Source: UBA1794 sp964439955
Lineage (GTDB): Bacteria > Bacteroidota > Bacteroidia > Bacteroidales > Bacteroidaceae
Assembly (NCBI GenBank): GCA_964439955.1
Contig: CAYTPX010000004.1
Coordinates: 1-64,000, forward strand
DNA length: 64,000 bases
Direction: 5' to 3'
Within the stretch, counting starts at the first letter, position 1. Every line of letters begins with the position of its first letter. Made by a program: the position numbers and the translations under genes. Shown here one piece after another: positions 8,792-16,442 of this stretch. Under the pieces are notes generated by a model. It was not told where the DNA came from. It saw nothing but the letters and a program-made list of their open reading frames with translations, and did no database searches.

Positions 8792-10069
8792 ATGAAGATT
8801 GAATCAATCGTGGCCCGCGAGGTGCTGGATTCGCGTGGCAACCCTACCGTTGAGGTGGATGTATGCTTGGAGTCTGGAGCCATGGGGCGTGCTTCGGTTC
8901 CCTCGGGTGCTTCGACAGGCGAGCACGAAGCCCTCGAATTGCGCGACGGCGGAGCACGATATGGCGGAAAAGGAGTGCTCAAGGCAGTGGAGAACGTCAA
9001 CAAAGTGTTGGCTCCAGCCCTCATCGGCTATTCTGCCTTGGAGCAACGCAAGATAGACAAGGCCATGCTGGCTTTGGACGGCACTCCCACCAAGTCCCGC
9101 CTCGGGGCTAACGCCCTGCTTGGCGTATCGTTGGCCGTAGCCAAGGCCGCTGCCGACTACTTGGGGCTGCCCCTCTACCGTTATTTGGGCGGGGTGAACG
9201 CCTATACAATGCCTGTCCCCATGATGAACATCATCAATGGCGGCTCCCACAGTGACGCTCCCATTGCTTTCCAAGAGTTTATGATCCGCCCTGTCGGCGC
9301 TTCCTCTTTCCGCGAAGGGTTGCGCATGGGTGCCGAAGTTTTCCACGCCTTGAAGAAAGTGCTCCATGCACGTGGCTTGAGCACGGCCGTAGGCGATGAA
9401 GGCGGATTTGCCCCTGCTCTCGATGGCCCCGAAGACGCTATTGAATCCATACTCCAGGCCATCCGCGAGGCGGGCTATGAGCCTGGGCGTGACGTGACCA
9501 TCGGTATGGACTGCGCCTCTTCCGAGTTTTACAAGGATGGCGTATATGATTACACCGTATTCGAAGGCGCTAAGGGCAAACGCCGCACTGCCGACGAGCA
9601 AATAGCCTATCTCGAGTCGCTCGTAGACAAGTATCCCATTGATTCCATCGAGGACGGCATGAGCGAGAACGACTGGGAAGGTTGGAAGAAACTTACCGAA
9701 CGTCTCGGGGGGCGCTGCCAGCTTGTGGGCGACGACCTCTTCGTCACCAACGTGCAATTCCTGTCCAAGGGGATAGCGCAAGGCTGCGCCAATTCCATCC
9801 TTATCAAGGTAAACCAGATAGGTACGCTGAGCGAGACTCTTGATGCCATCGAGATGGCCCATCGCCATGGCTATACTACCGTCACTTCCCACCGCAGTGG
9901 CGAGACGGAGGATGCTACGATAGCCGACATTGCCGTGGCCACCAACAGCGGGCAGATCAAGACCGGTTCCCTGAGCCGCTCCGACCGCATGGCCAAATAC
10001 AACCAGCTCCTGCGTATCGAGGAAGAGCTGGGTGAGTTGGCCGTTTATGGTTACAAGCGCATCCGTTGA
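8792..10069 (+). CDS. eno: enolase
   Basis: Interconverts 2-phosphoglycerate and phosphoenolpyruvate in glycolysis, in the cytosol. The 425-residue length is normal. The N-terminus MKIESIVAREVLDSRGNPTV and the segments SIEDGMSENDW, KVNQIGTLSET and SHRSGETED are diagnostic; the last three carry metal and catalytic residues. The frame is open further upstream, but the ATG at 8792 is preceded by a purine-rich ribosome site (AAAGGAAGG) and matches the family start. It has its own promoter (8695-8725) with an operator-like palindrome, and a hairpin terminator at 10159. Confidence 0.98.
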   Translation: MKIESIVAREVLDSRGNPTVEVDVCLESGAMGRASVPSGASTGEHEALELRDGGARYGGKGVLKAVENVNKVLAPALIGYSALEQRKIDKAMLALDGTPTKSRLGANALLGVSLAVAKAAADYLGLPLYRYLGGVNAYTMPVPMMNIINGGSHSDAPIAFQEFMIRPVGASSFREGLRMGAEVFHALKKVLHARGLSTAVGDEGGFAPALDGPEDAIESILQAIREAGYEPGRDVTIGMDCASSEFYKDGVYDYTVFEGAKGKRRTADEQIAYLESLVDKYPIDSIEDGMSENDWEGWKKLTERLGGRCQLVGDDLFVTNVQFLSKGIAQGCANSILIKVNQIGTLSETLDAIEMAHRHGYTTVTSHRSGETEDATIADIAVATNSGQIKTGSLSRSDRMAKYNQLLRIEEELGELAVYGYKRIR

Positions 10070-10158
10070 ACCGTAAATGAATAGCACATGCGATTTTTCG
10101 CATGGAAGATAAAGCCAGATAATAAGATTAGTTTATTGTGTGAATAAGTCGATTCGAG

Positions 10159-10194
10159 CCGACGTCCCTGTGAAGAGGCGTCGGTTTCTTTTTT
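10159..10194 (+). terminator. terminator after eno
   Basis: CCGACG (10159-10164) pairs with CGTCGG (10179-10184), followed by TTTCTTTTTT. Confidence 0.75.
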
Positions 10195-10284
10195 CCCATG
10201 TCCCCCGTGCATGAAGCCGATGCCGGGCAATTCCAATGCGGGTGGGATAATGCAATGTTGCCCGTAGGTTATACCAATGATGTA

Positions 10285-10342
10285 CCGGCGCTTTCCAAGA
10301 AAAGCGCCGCACCTTTTCAAGGGGAAGGGCATCGCTTTTCGG
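10285..10342. repeat. palindromic element, copy B (intergenic)
   Basis: Contains the hairpin GGCGCTTT/AAAGCGCC (10287-10308), then a second weaker palindrome CCTTTTC-AA-GGGGAAGG and a trailing CGCTTTTCGG. The two half-units in tandem match the architecture of the other copies. Confidence 0.6.
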
Positions 10343-10439
10343 CAGATGTCTGTGCTGCCGCTACTGCACATAAGGGAGTTTAAGCGAATCTCTGTTGAAG
10401 AACATCACCTCCGGCGGGGGCGGTGTAGTACGGAAACCA

Positions 10440-10447
10440 TATCTTTG
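10440..10447 (+). promoter_or_regulatory. -7 element of the GH51 gene
   Basis: TATCTTTG lies 66 bases before the start codon. No clear -33 TTG is seen at the right distance. Confidence 0.55.
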
Positions 10448-10513
10448 CGACAAGCCCGGGGGATGGTGCCGTGGGCTGCCACGTAAGTTTAAAAACAAAA
10501 AGAGCGAGACAGT

Positions 10514-12727
10514 ATGGGAAAACTTGGAGTCATCGTTGCCGGAGGCATGTTGCAGGCTTCGGCCTTGGTGCAGGCCCAGACGGAGCCTGTGCAGCTGTAT
10601 GTGGACGCGGGGACGCAGATCGCCACGGTAACAAAGCTGTTCAATGGGACGAACATTGAAGACTTGAACAACCAGACGAACGGGGGAATCTTCAGCCAGC
10701 TCCTCCATGGGGAGGCTTTCGAGGAGAATATGGACGTGGACTTCTTGGGCCTTTCGCCGAGGGACTACTCGAAAGTCTACGTTGTCTTGGATGAACGCCG
10801 AGTGCCGCACCTGATTTCGCAGGCCAACATCTACCATCGCATCCGTTGGAACAACCGCAACGACAAGTACGACGTGAACTCGAAGGACGTCTACGACGCT
10901 CCGGGCGCGCGCGAGCCATTGGTCATCTCCGGTTGGCGCTTTTGGGGGCGCTTCGTCCCGTTCGACTCGATTCCCGCCGGGATACAGGAGATAATGCTCG
11001 ACCGCCTCAACGGGCGGGAGCAAATCTCCAAATATTGGAGTAAAATGGTAAGCGGCATGCCGCAGTACCGCTATGGGTTGGTGCGCGACGGGCAAGCCTA
11101 TATCGGAAGGCAGACGCAGGTTGTCGATTTCGAGGGGGGCACGGGCGAAGTGGGGCTCGTGAACTACGGGCTCTACCGCATGGGCATCGCCTACGAGAAC
11201 GGCAAGCCCTACGAGGGTGTACTGCGTGTGAAATCGGAAAAGCCGCAGACCCTCTACCTCTCCCTGCGCGACGACGAAGGGAAAGTGATAGCTGAAAAGG
11301 GCTACCCGCTGCAGGGGGATGGGTCGTATGAGAAAGTCGTTTTCGAACTGACCCCCTCTTCCGGCGCCAAGAAAGGCAGTTTTGGCATATCCCTCAAGAG
11401 CCCCGGGCGGGTGGAGTTGGGCTTTGCCTTCCTGCAGCCGGGCGAATGGGGGCGCGTGGATGGGTATCCCCTCCGTAAGAGCTTTGTCGATGCGCTCAAG
11501 AGACAGGGTATCACGGCTTTCCGCTATAACGGTTCAATGGTGGACGTAGGTGCTGATACTTATCTTTACCGTTGGAAGAAAATGATAGGCCCGGTGGATG
11601 AACGGCGCACCACGTTGCGTACGGGGTTCAACCTCTACGCCACGCATAGCTTTGGCTTCATCGAGATGTTGCAAGCCGCTGAGGCGGTGGGCGCGGAGCC
11701 TATCATTGGCATGAGTATGGATGAGACGGTCGAAGACATACGCGACTTCGTGGAGTACGTGAACGGCCCGGTTTCCTCGGAATGGGGGGCATTGCGGGCC
11801 AGGCATGGCCATCCCGAGCCTTACGGGCTGAAGTACATAGAGGTCGATAACGAGCGTTTCCTTACGCGCGGATATATCGAGTGTGTCAAGAAGTTCGCCC
11901 AGGCGGCGTGGGAAGTGGACCCGCAGATGTCCATTATGGTATCGCTCAACATAGGGCGCGACGGCTACAAACGCGGCACGCCGGCCTATGATTTGGCTTC
12001 CGAGCTGGCGGGGTGGTTTATTGCGCAGGGCAAGGGCGACCTTTTCGCTTGGGACCCGCACTATAGTGGCGACCGCCGTTTTGCTGACGACCAAGAGTGG
12101 TTTGAAAACGAAATGGGCATCACGCTCCAACGGGAGCTGGCCAAGGACTATCCGGGTTTCAAGCTCAACCTGCATCCCATGGAGGAAAACGGATTCCGTT
12201 GCGACTGGGATCGCGGGTTGGCCCATGCCAGCAACTGGAATACCCTGCAACGCTACGGTGATTGCTTCAAGATGTTGGGCACGGCCAATACCTTCCAGCC
12301 GCACGGGCTGGAGTATATGTGGGACCAAGGCCGCATCCATTATACCTCCGATACCCTCTGGTTCCAGCCTTCGGCTTGTATTGACGAGATGATGATGAAG
12401 ACGTGGAAACCCAACGTGGTGGAAACGGGCAGCAGCGATGAGGTGCTTGACATCATGGCCAAGGTGAACGACGAGAAGACGGAGATGACCATCTACGTGG
12501 CTAACATGGGCGACCAGCCGCGCGAGGCAGTCCTGAACATCGAAGGGTTCAGTTTCAAGGCGAAAGCCGAGGTGCAGACCATCGGCGGTTGTAGCCTGAC
12601 GGAATCGAATGCCTACGGGAACACGGAGAATGTCGTCTTCCGTCCTTCACAGGCCAAGATAGCAAAGAAGGACGCGAAGTACACTTTCCCCCGTTATTCC
12701 TACACGGTGATTACCTTGAGGCGGTAG
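10514..12727 (+). CDS. GH51-like alpha-L-arabinofuranosidase, exported
   Basis: Predicted to remove arabinofuranose side chains from plant polysaccharides or glycoproteins. The 737-residue protein has an N-terminal signal peptide (likely cut after ALVQA), a carbohydrate-binding-like beta domain, a TIM barrel and a C-terminal beta domain typical of GH51. The acid/base Glu447 is visible in IEVDNE. The nucleophile is probably Glu557 or Glu558 in HPMEENGF, which is less canonical than the usual GH51 motif, so the subfamily is uncertain. Its promoter lies at 10440 and its stop is 17 bases from the convergent glycosyltransferase stop with no hairpin between. No SusC/SusD pair or other CAZyme genes sit beside it, so it is not part of an obvious polysaccharide utilisation locus. 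Confidence 0.8.
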   Translation: MGKLGVIVAGGMLQASALVQAQTEPVQLYVDAGTQIATVTKLFNGTNIEDLNNQTNGGIFSQLLHGEAFEENMDVDFLGLSPRDYSKVYVVLDERRVPHLISQANIYHRIRWNNRNDKYDVNSKDVYDAPGAREPLVISGWRFWGRFVPFDSIPAGIQEIMLDRLNGREQISKYWSKMVSGMPQYRYGLVRDGQAYIGRQTQVVDFEGGTGEVGLVNYGLYRMGIAYENGKPYEGVLRVKSEKPQTLYLSLRDDEGKVIAEKGYPLQGDGSYEKVVFELTPSSGAKKGSFGISLKSPGRVELGFAFLQPGEWGRVDGYPLRKSFVDALKRQGITAFRYNGSMVDVGADTYLYRWKKMIGPVDERRTTLRTGFNLYATHSFGFIEMLQAAEAVGAEPIIGMSMDETVEDIRDFVEYVNGPVSSEWGALRARHGHPEPYGLKYIEVDNERFLTRGYIECVKKFAQAAWEVDPQMSIMVSLNIGRDGYKRGTPAYDLASELAGWFIAQGKGDLFAWDPHYSGDRRFADDQEWFENEMGITLQRELAKDYPGFKLNLHPMEENGFRCDWDRGLAHASNWNTLQRYGDCFKMLGTANTFQPHGLEYMWDQGRIHYTSDTLWFQPSACIDEMMMKTWKPNVVETGSSDEVLDIMAKVNDEKTEMTIYVANMGDQPREAVLNIEGFSFKAKAEVQTIGGCSLTESNAYGNTENVVFRPSQAKIAKKDAKYTFPRYSYTVITLRR

Positions 12728-12744
12728 GGTTTCCGTGCGCCGGG

Positions 12745-13731
12745 TCATCCTTTCCTCCTTATCCATTCCTTCTTCCTGTCGGGAACCAAGGCACGGGGCG
12801 GGCGTCCGTTGAGGTACTCCCCGTCGAGCACTTGCCTGTATTTCTCGAGATAGGCTTCGGCCATGAGGCGTGAGTTGAAGCGGTCGCGCGCCCATTCGTG
12901 GCATGCCTTGGGTGAATAGGCGGGGGCTTCTTTCAGGTGTTCCACCATTTCTTCTTCCCGGTTCGTGAGGAAGCCCACCTCCGGCGGCACCAGTTCGGGC
13001 AGAGAGCCGTAGGGCGTGCCGAACACGGGTGCGCCGAAATAGAGGCTCTCGGTAATGGCCAGGCCGAAAGGCTCGTCCCACTTGACGGGGAATACCAGCC
13101 CTTTCGAGTGCTGGAGCAAGGCGTTTTTCTCCCTTCCCCCTACCATGCCTTTGAAGCGCGCTTTGGGCGTGAAGGTGAGGCGCATGCCCATTTTGAAGTT
13201 GAACCGGTGGCCTCCCAAGACGAGCAGCCTCCCGCCGGGCAGGGACTTCACCACGTCAATGGCGCCTTGCACGTTCTTGATGCGCCAGGCCGCCTTGCCC
13301 AGGAAGTGGTAGTAGCTGCGGCGCGCCCCCAAGTCGGCAGGGCCGTAGTCGTCCCAGTCCAGCCCGTTGTAGACGAACGACTGGCTTCCGTGGCGCAAGG
13401 CGTGGTTGCGCGAGACGAAGACGCTGTTGCGGTCCAGCTCGCCTTGTAGGAAGTTGCCGTGGTGGGTTACGATGTAGGGCTTGCCCGTTTGGCATGGTAC
13501 GGCGTTGTTGAAGTGTATGATGTCGGTGTCCCGGGGGATTTGTTCCTCCAGCGGCAGGCGCGGGTCGCGGGGGATGACCGTGGCGAAGCCGCATGTGGAG
13601 CCGGGTCGTGCCAAAAACGTGACGCGGTGTCCCATCTGCGCCAGTTCCTTGCCCAGGTACCACATGACGCGTTCCGTCCCTCCGTACTTGGAGACGGGAA
13701 TCCGGTTGTCGAGATAAATCAGAATGCGCAT
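12745..13731 (-). CDS. GT4-type glycosyltransferase
   Basis: Cytosolic transferase expected to add a sugar from a nucleotide sugar to a glycan or lipid acceptor. The 328 residues begin MRILIYLDNRIPVSKYGGTE, a typical GT-B N-terminal Rossmann start with the acceptor-side Gly-Gly loop. The C-terminal half holds KWDEPFGLAITESLYFG, the E-x7-E donor-binding motif of GT4 enzymes. The frame continues 16 codons upstream, but the ATG at 13731 matches the family N-terminus and has a -7 element (TATTTTTG, 13767-13774) at a suitable distance. It stands alone between a glycosidase and the threonine operon. Donor and acceptor are unknown. Confidence 0.8.
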   Translation of the reverse strand: MRILIYLDNRIPVSKYGGTERVMWYLGKELAQMGHRVTFLARPGSTCGFATVIPRDPRLPLEEQIPRDTDIIHFNNAVPCQTGKPYIVTHHGNFLQGELDRNSVFVSRNHALRHGSQSFVYNGLDWDDYGPADLGARRSYYHFLGKAAWRIKNVQGAIDVVKSLPGGRLLVLGGHRFNFKMGMRLTFTPKARFKGMVGGREKNALLQHSKGLVFPVKWDEPFGLAITESLYFGAPVFGTPYGSLPELVPPEVGFLTNREEEMVEHLKEAPAYSPKACHEWARDRFNSRLMAEAYLEKYRQVLDGEYLNGRPPRALVPDRKKEWIRRKG

Positions 13732-13766
13732 AAGGTCGGAAGTTTTTCGTGCCGTATATCGTCGGG

Positions 13767-13774
13767 CAAAAATA
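13767..13774 (-). promoter_or_regulatory. -7 element of the GT4 gene
   Basis: TATTTTTG on the minus strand, 36 bases before the start codon; the -33 region overlaps the palindromic element. Confidence 0.5.
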
Positions 13775-13775
13775 G

Positions 13776-13849
13776 GCATTTCCGGGGAAAAGCGCTATGG
13801 CTTGGCGGCAAAAGCGTCAGGGCTTTCCTCGGAAAGCCCTGACGCTTTT
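13776..13849. repeat. palindromic element, copy C, containing the thrC terminator
   Basis: A CATTTCCGGGGAAAAG half-unit (13778 onwards) is followed by a perfect 18-bp stem. It joins the family core to a terminator, suggesting these palindromes can serve in transcription ending. Confidence 0.6.
13810..13849 (-). terminator. terminator of the thrA-apgM-thrC operon
   Basis: AAAAGCGTCAGGGCTTTC pairs perfectly with GAAAGCCCTGACGCTTTT around a 4-base loop, 33 bases past the thrC stop, ending in T residues on the minus strand. It could also work in the other direction. Confidence 0.85.
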
Positions 13850-13882
13850 GTTGGTTTGCCTTGGCCGCGGGGGCGTGTGCCG

Positions 13883-15199
13883 CTACTGCGCCAAGAGGAA
13901 TTCCTTGAAGCTGTCGAAGTCCTTCGGCAGGGTTATGGCCTGCTTCGTGCCTTCCATGAAGGCGGCGAGCTTGGCCGGGATTTCCACAGGCCGGGCGGTG
14001 ATTTCCTCTACCGTCTGCTTGAATTTGGCGGGATGGGCGGTTTCCAGGAAGATGCCCGCCTCCCCCGGGCGGAGCGATTCCTCAAGCGCGCGCAGGGCGC
14101 AAGCCCCGTGCGGGTCGGGCAGGTATCCGTAGGCGGAAGCGGCGGCGCGGATGGTGTCGGCTATTTGTCCGTCTGTGTAGTCCGCTCCCGTTATGTCGCG
14201 GCAGATGGCCTCGTGGCTGCCCTCGTAGAGGGCCAAAATACGCGCGAAGTTGCTCGGGTCGCCCACGTCCATGGCGTTGGCTATGGTTGGGATGCTGGGC
14301 TTGGGCAGGTAGCTGCCTGTTTTGAGGTATTCGTGGAACACTTTGTTGGCGTTGTTGGCCGCTATGAACCGGCTGACGGGCAGTCCCATGCGCTTGGCGA
14401 AGAGCCCGGCGGTGAGGTTGCCGAAGTTCCCGCTCGGCACGCTTGCCACGACATGGGCAAGCTGCCCGGCGTCGAGGCCTTTCCGCTTGAGCTGGGCGTA
14501 AGCGTGGAAGTAGTAAAACGCCTGGGGCAGGAAGCGGGCCACATTGATGCTGTTGGCCGAGGTCAGTTCCATGTGCCGGTTTAGCCCGGCGTCCATGAAG
14601 GCATTCTTGACCAGTGCCTGGCAATCGTCGAAAACGCCCTCGATTTCCAATGCCGTAATATTGCCGCCCAGCGTCGTGAACTGCTTCTCTTGGATTTCGC
14701 TTACCTTCCCTTTGGGATAGAGCACGTAGACGTGTATGCCTTCCACCCCGAGAAACCCGTTGGCCACGGCGCTCCCCGTGTCGCCGCTTGTGGCTACGAG
14801 CACGTTCACCTGTTTCCCTTCGCCCCGGCGGCGTATGAAGTAGCCCAAGAGGCGGGCCATGAAGCGCGCGCCCACGTCCTTGAAGGCGAGCGTGGGGCCG
14901 TGGAAAAGTTCGAGGCTATAGATGTTTTCCGTGACCGGGACGAGGGGCACCTCGAAGTCCAGCGCATCACGCACCAAGGGGTACAACTCGGCCTCCGGGA
15001 TGTCTTCGCCAAAAAAGGCGGAGGCCACACGGCAGGCAATGTCGGCAAAGGGGAGTTGGTCGATTTGCCCGAAGAACTCTTGGGGAAGGGTTTCGATGCG
15101 TTCGGGCATGTAGAGGCCCTTGTCGGGCGCTAAGCCGCGTATCACGGCTTCTTCCAGCGAGGCAAGCGGGGCTTGCCCTTGGGTACTATAATATTTCAT
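13883..15199 (-). CDS. thrC: threonine synthase
   Basis: PLP enzyme that converts O-phosphohomoserine to threonine in the cytosol. The 438-residue protein begins MKYYSTQGQAPLASLEEAV, typical of the long (E. coli-type) threonine synthases. The PLP lysine lies in LAFKDVGARF near residue 115. ATSGDTGSAVANGF binds cofactor phosphate, and SVPSGNFGNLTAG is also diagnostic. It is the last gene of the operon, 17 bases after apgM, and is followed by a strong hairpin terminator. Identification is secure. Confidence 0.97.
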   Translation of the reverse strand: MKYYSTQGQAPLASLEEAVIRGLAPDKGLYMPERIETLPQEFFGQIDQLPFADIACRVASAFFGEDIPEAELYPLVRDALDFEVPLVPVTENIYSLELFHGPTLAFKDVGARFMARLLGYFIRRRGEGKQVNVLVATSGDTGSAVANGFLGVEGIHVYVLYPKGKVSEIQEKQFTTLGGNITALEIEGVFDDCQALVKNAFMDAGLNRHMELTSANSINVARFLPQAFYYFHAYAQLKRKGLDAGQLAHVVASVPSGNFGNLTAGLFAKRMGLPVSRFIAANNANKVFHEYLKTGSYLPKPSIPTIANAMDVGDPSNFARILALYEGSHEAICRDITGADYTDGQIADTIRAAASAYGYLPDPHGACALRALEESLRPGEAGIFLETAHPAKFKQTVEEITARPVEIPAKLAAFMEGTKQAITLPKDFDSFKEFLLAQ

Positions 15200-15216
15200 T
15201 GGTAGTCTTTTTTGGG

Positions 15217-16434
15217 TTAGTGCTTCATGAATTCACGGATGAACTCGTCCCCTTCCATCAACCCGTAGCTCCCTTCCGCCGCGCTGGCTTCGTCGTAGGA
15301 GGAAACGCTGTCGGCTTCGATGCCGGGGTAGTAGATGAGGAACGGTACGGGCTCGCCCACGTGGGTGCGCAGGGCGCAGGGCGTGGGGTGGTCGGGCAGC
15401 ACGGCTATGGCGACCGCTTCGTCTTTCCAGTCCTTGACGGCCTCGTAGACGGGTCCTACGATGCGGGCGTCGAGGTCTTCGATGGTGCGTTTCTTCAGGG
15501 CCGCGTCGCCTTCGTGCCCGGCCTCGTCGCTGGCTTCGACGTGGAGGAAGACGAAATCGTCGCCCTTACGCAGGGCTTCGATGGCGGCGGCAGCCTTCCC
15601 CTCGTAATTGGTATCGTACAAGCCGGTCGCCCCCGGCACCTCGATGCTGCGCAGCCCGGCGTAGCGCCCGATGCCCCGTATCAAATCGACCGCGGATATG
15701 ACGGAACCGGACTTTACTTGGGGGAAACGGGTGGAGAGCGTCCCCATTTTCGGGCGGTAGCCGGGAGACCAGGGCCAAATGCTATTGGCCGGGTCTTTCC
15801 CGGCGGCTTGGCGACGCAGGTTGATGGGGTGTTTTTCCAGGATTTGCTGTGACTTCAGGATTAGGTCGCAGAGCAGTGTAGCCGTGGGGCGCGCCTCTTC
15901 CGTGCGTGCCTGGGGGAGGAGCGGCCGGAAAGGGTGTCCCGGCACGTCGTGGGGCGGGGTGGTTTCGATGTCTTTGTTGCCGCCGCCGATGACGAGGAGG
16001 TGGCGGTATTGGATACCCGTGTGGAAGCGGACGTGCCCGTCTCCCAGCTTTTCCTGGAGGGAGCGTATGAGTTTGTCGGCTTCGGGGGTGGTGACGTGTC
16101 CGGCGGAGTGGTTCTTTATCTTCCCGTCCTCGATGCAAACCAAGTTGCAGCGCATGGCCAGTTCGCCGGGGGCGAGGTCGATGCCCATGCTTGCCGCTTC
16201 GAGCACCCCGCGTCCCTCGTAGACTGTGGGGAGATCGTAGCCCAAGACGGACATGTTCGCCACTTCGCTTCCGGGATGGAAGCCGGTGGGCACGGTGGCG
16301 AGCCTGCCGTTTCTGCCTTTCTTCGCCAGCAGGTCCATCCAAGGGGTGTGTGCCGCTTGGAGCAGGGTCTTTCCGCCCAGTTCGGGGAGGGGATGGTCTG
16401 CCATCCCGTCGCCCAGTATGATGATGTGTTTCAT
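15217..16434 (-). CDS. apgM: ApgM-family protein, probable homoserine kinase of the threonine operon
   Basis: An alkaline-phosphatase-superfamily protein of 405 residues, usually annotated as cofactor-independent phosphoglycerate mutase. The metal site ILGDGMADHP, the phospho-acceptor serine in GSEVANMSVLGYD and the late LPDHPTP/HVGEPVPF motifs are visible. It lies 8 bases after thrA and 17 bases before thrC, exactly where homoserine kinase is needed, and no GHMP-type thrB is seen. Members of this family in similar operons have been assigned homoserine kinase activity (sometimes called ThrB2). I therefore infer that it phosphorylates homoserine rather than acting in glycolysis. The symbol reflects the family, not the inferred reaction. 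Confidence 0.85.
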   Translation of the reverse strand: MKHIIILGDGMADHPLPELGGKTLLQAAHTPWMDLLAKKGRNGRLATVPTGFHPGSEVANMSVLGYDLPTVYEGRGVLEAASMGIDLAPGELAMRCNLVCIEDGKIKNHSAGHVTTPEADKLIRSLQEKLGDGHVRFHTGIQYRHLLVIGGGNKDIETTPPHDVPGHPFRPLLPQARTEEARPTATLLCDLILKSQQILEKHPINLRRQAAGKDPANSIWPWSPGYRPKMGTLSTRFPQVKSGSVISAVDLIRGIGRYAGLRSIEVPGATGLYDTNYEGKAAAAIEALRKGDDFVFLHVEASDEAGHEGDAALKKRTIEDLDARIVGPVYEAVKDWKDEAVAIAVLPDHPTPCALRTHVGEPVPFLIYYPGIEADSVSSYDEASAAEGSYGLMEGDEFIREFMKH

Positions 16435-16442
16435 GCCGTTGC

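Larger units (their letters stand above)
10070..10513. other. gene-free stretch between eno and the GH51 gene
   Basis: Holds the eno terminator (10159-10194), a palindromic repeat (10285-10342) and the -7 element of the next gene (10440). The short open frames here have no ribosome site or recognisable product. Confidence 0.7.

Noticed and set aside
10198..10383. Short open frame in the eno to GH51 gap
   Set aside because: No ribosome site; it runs through palindromic copy B and matches no family I know.
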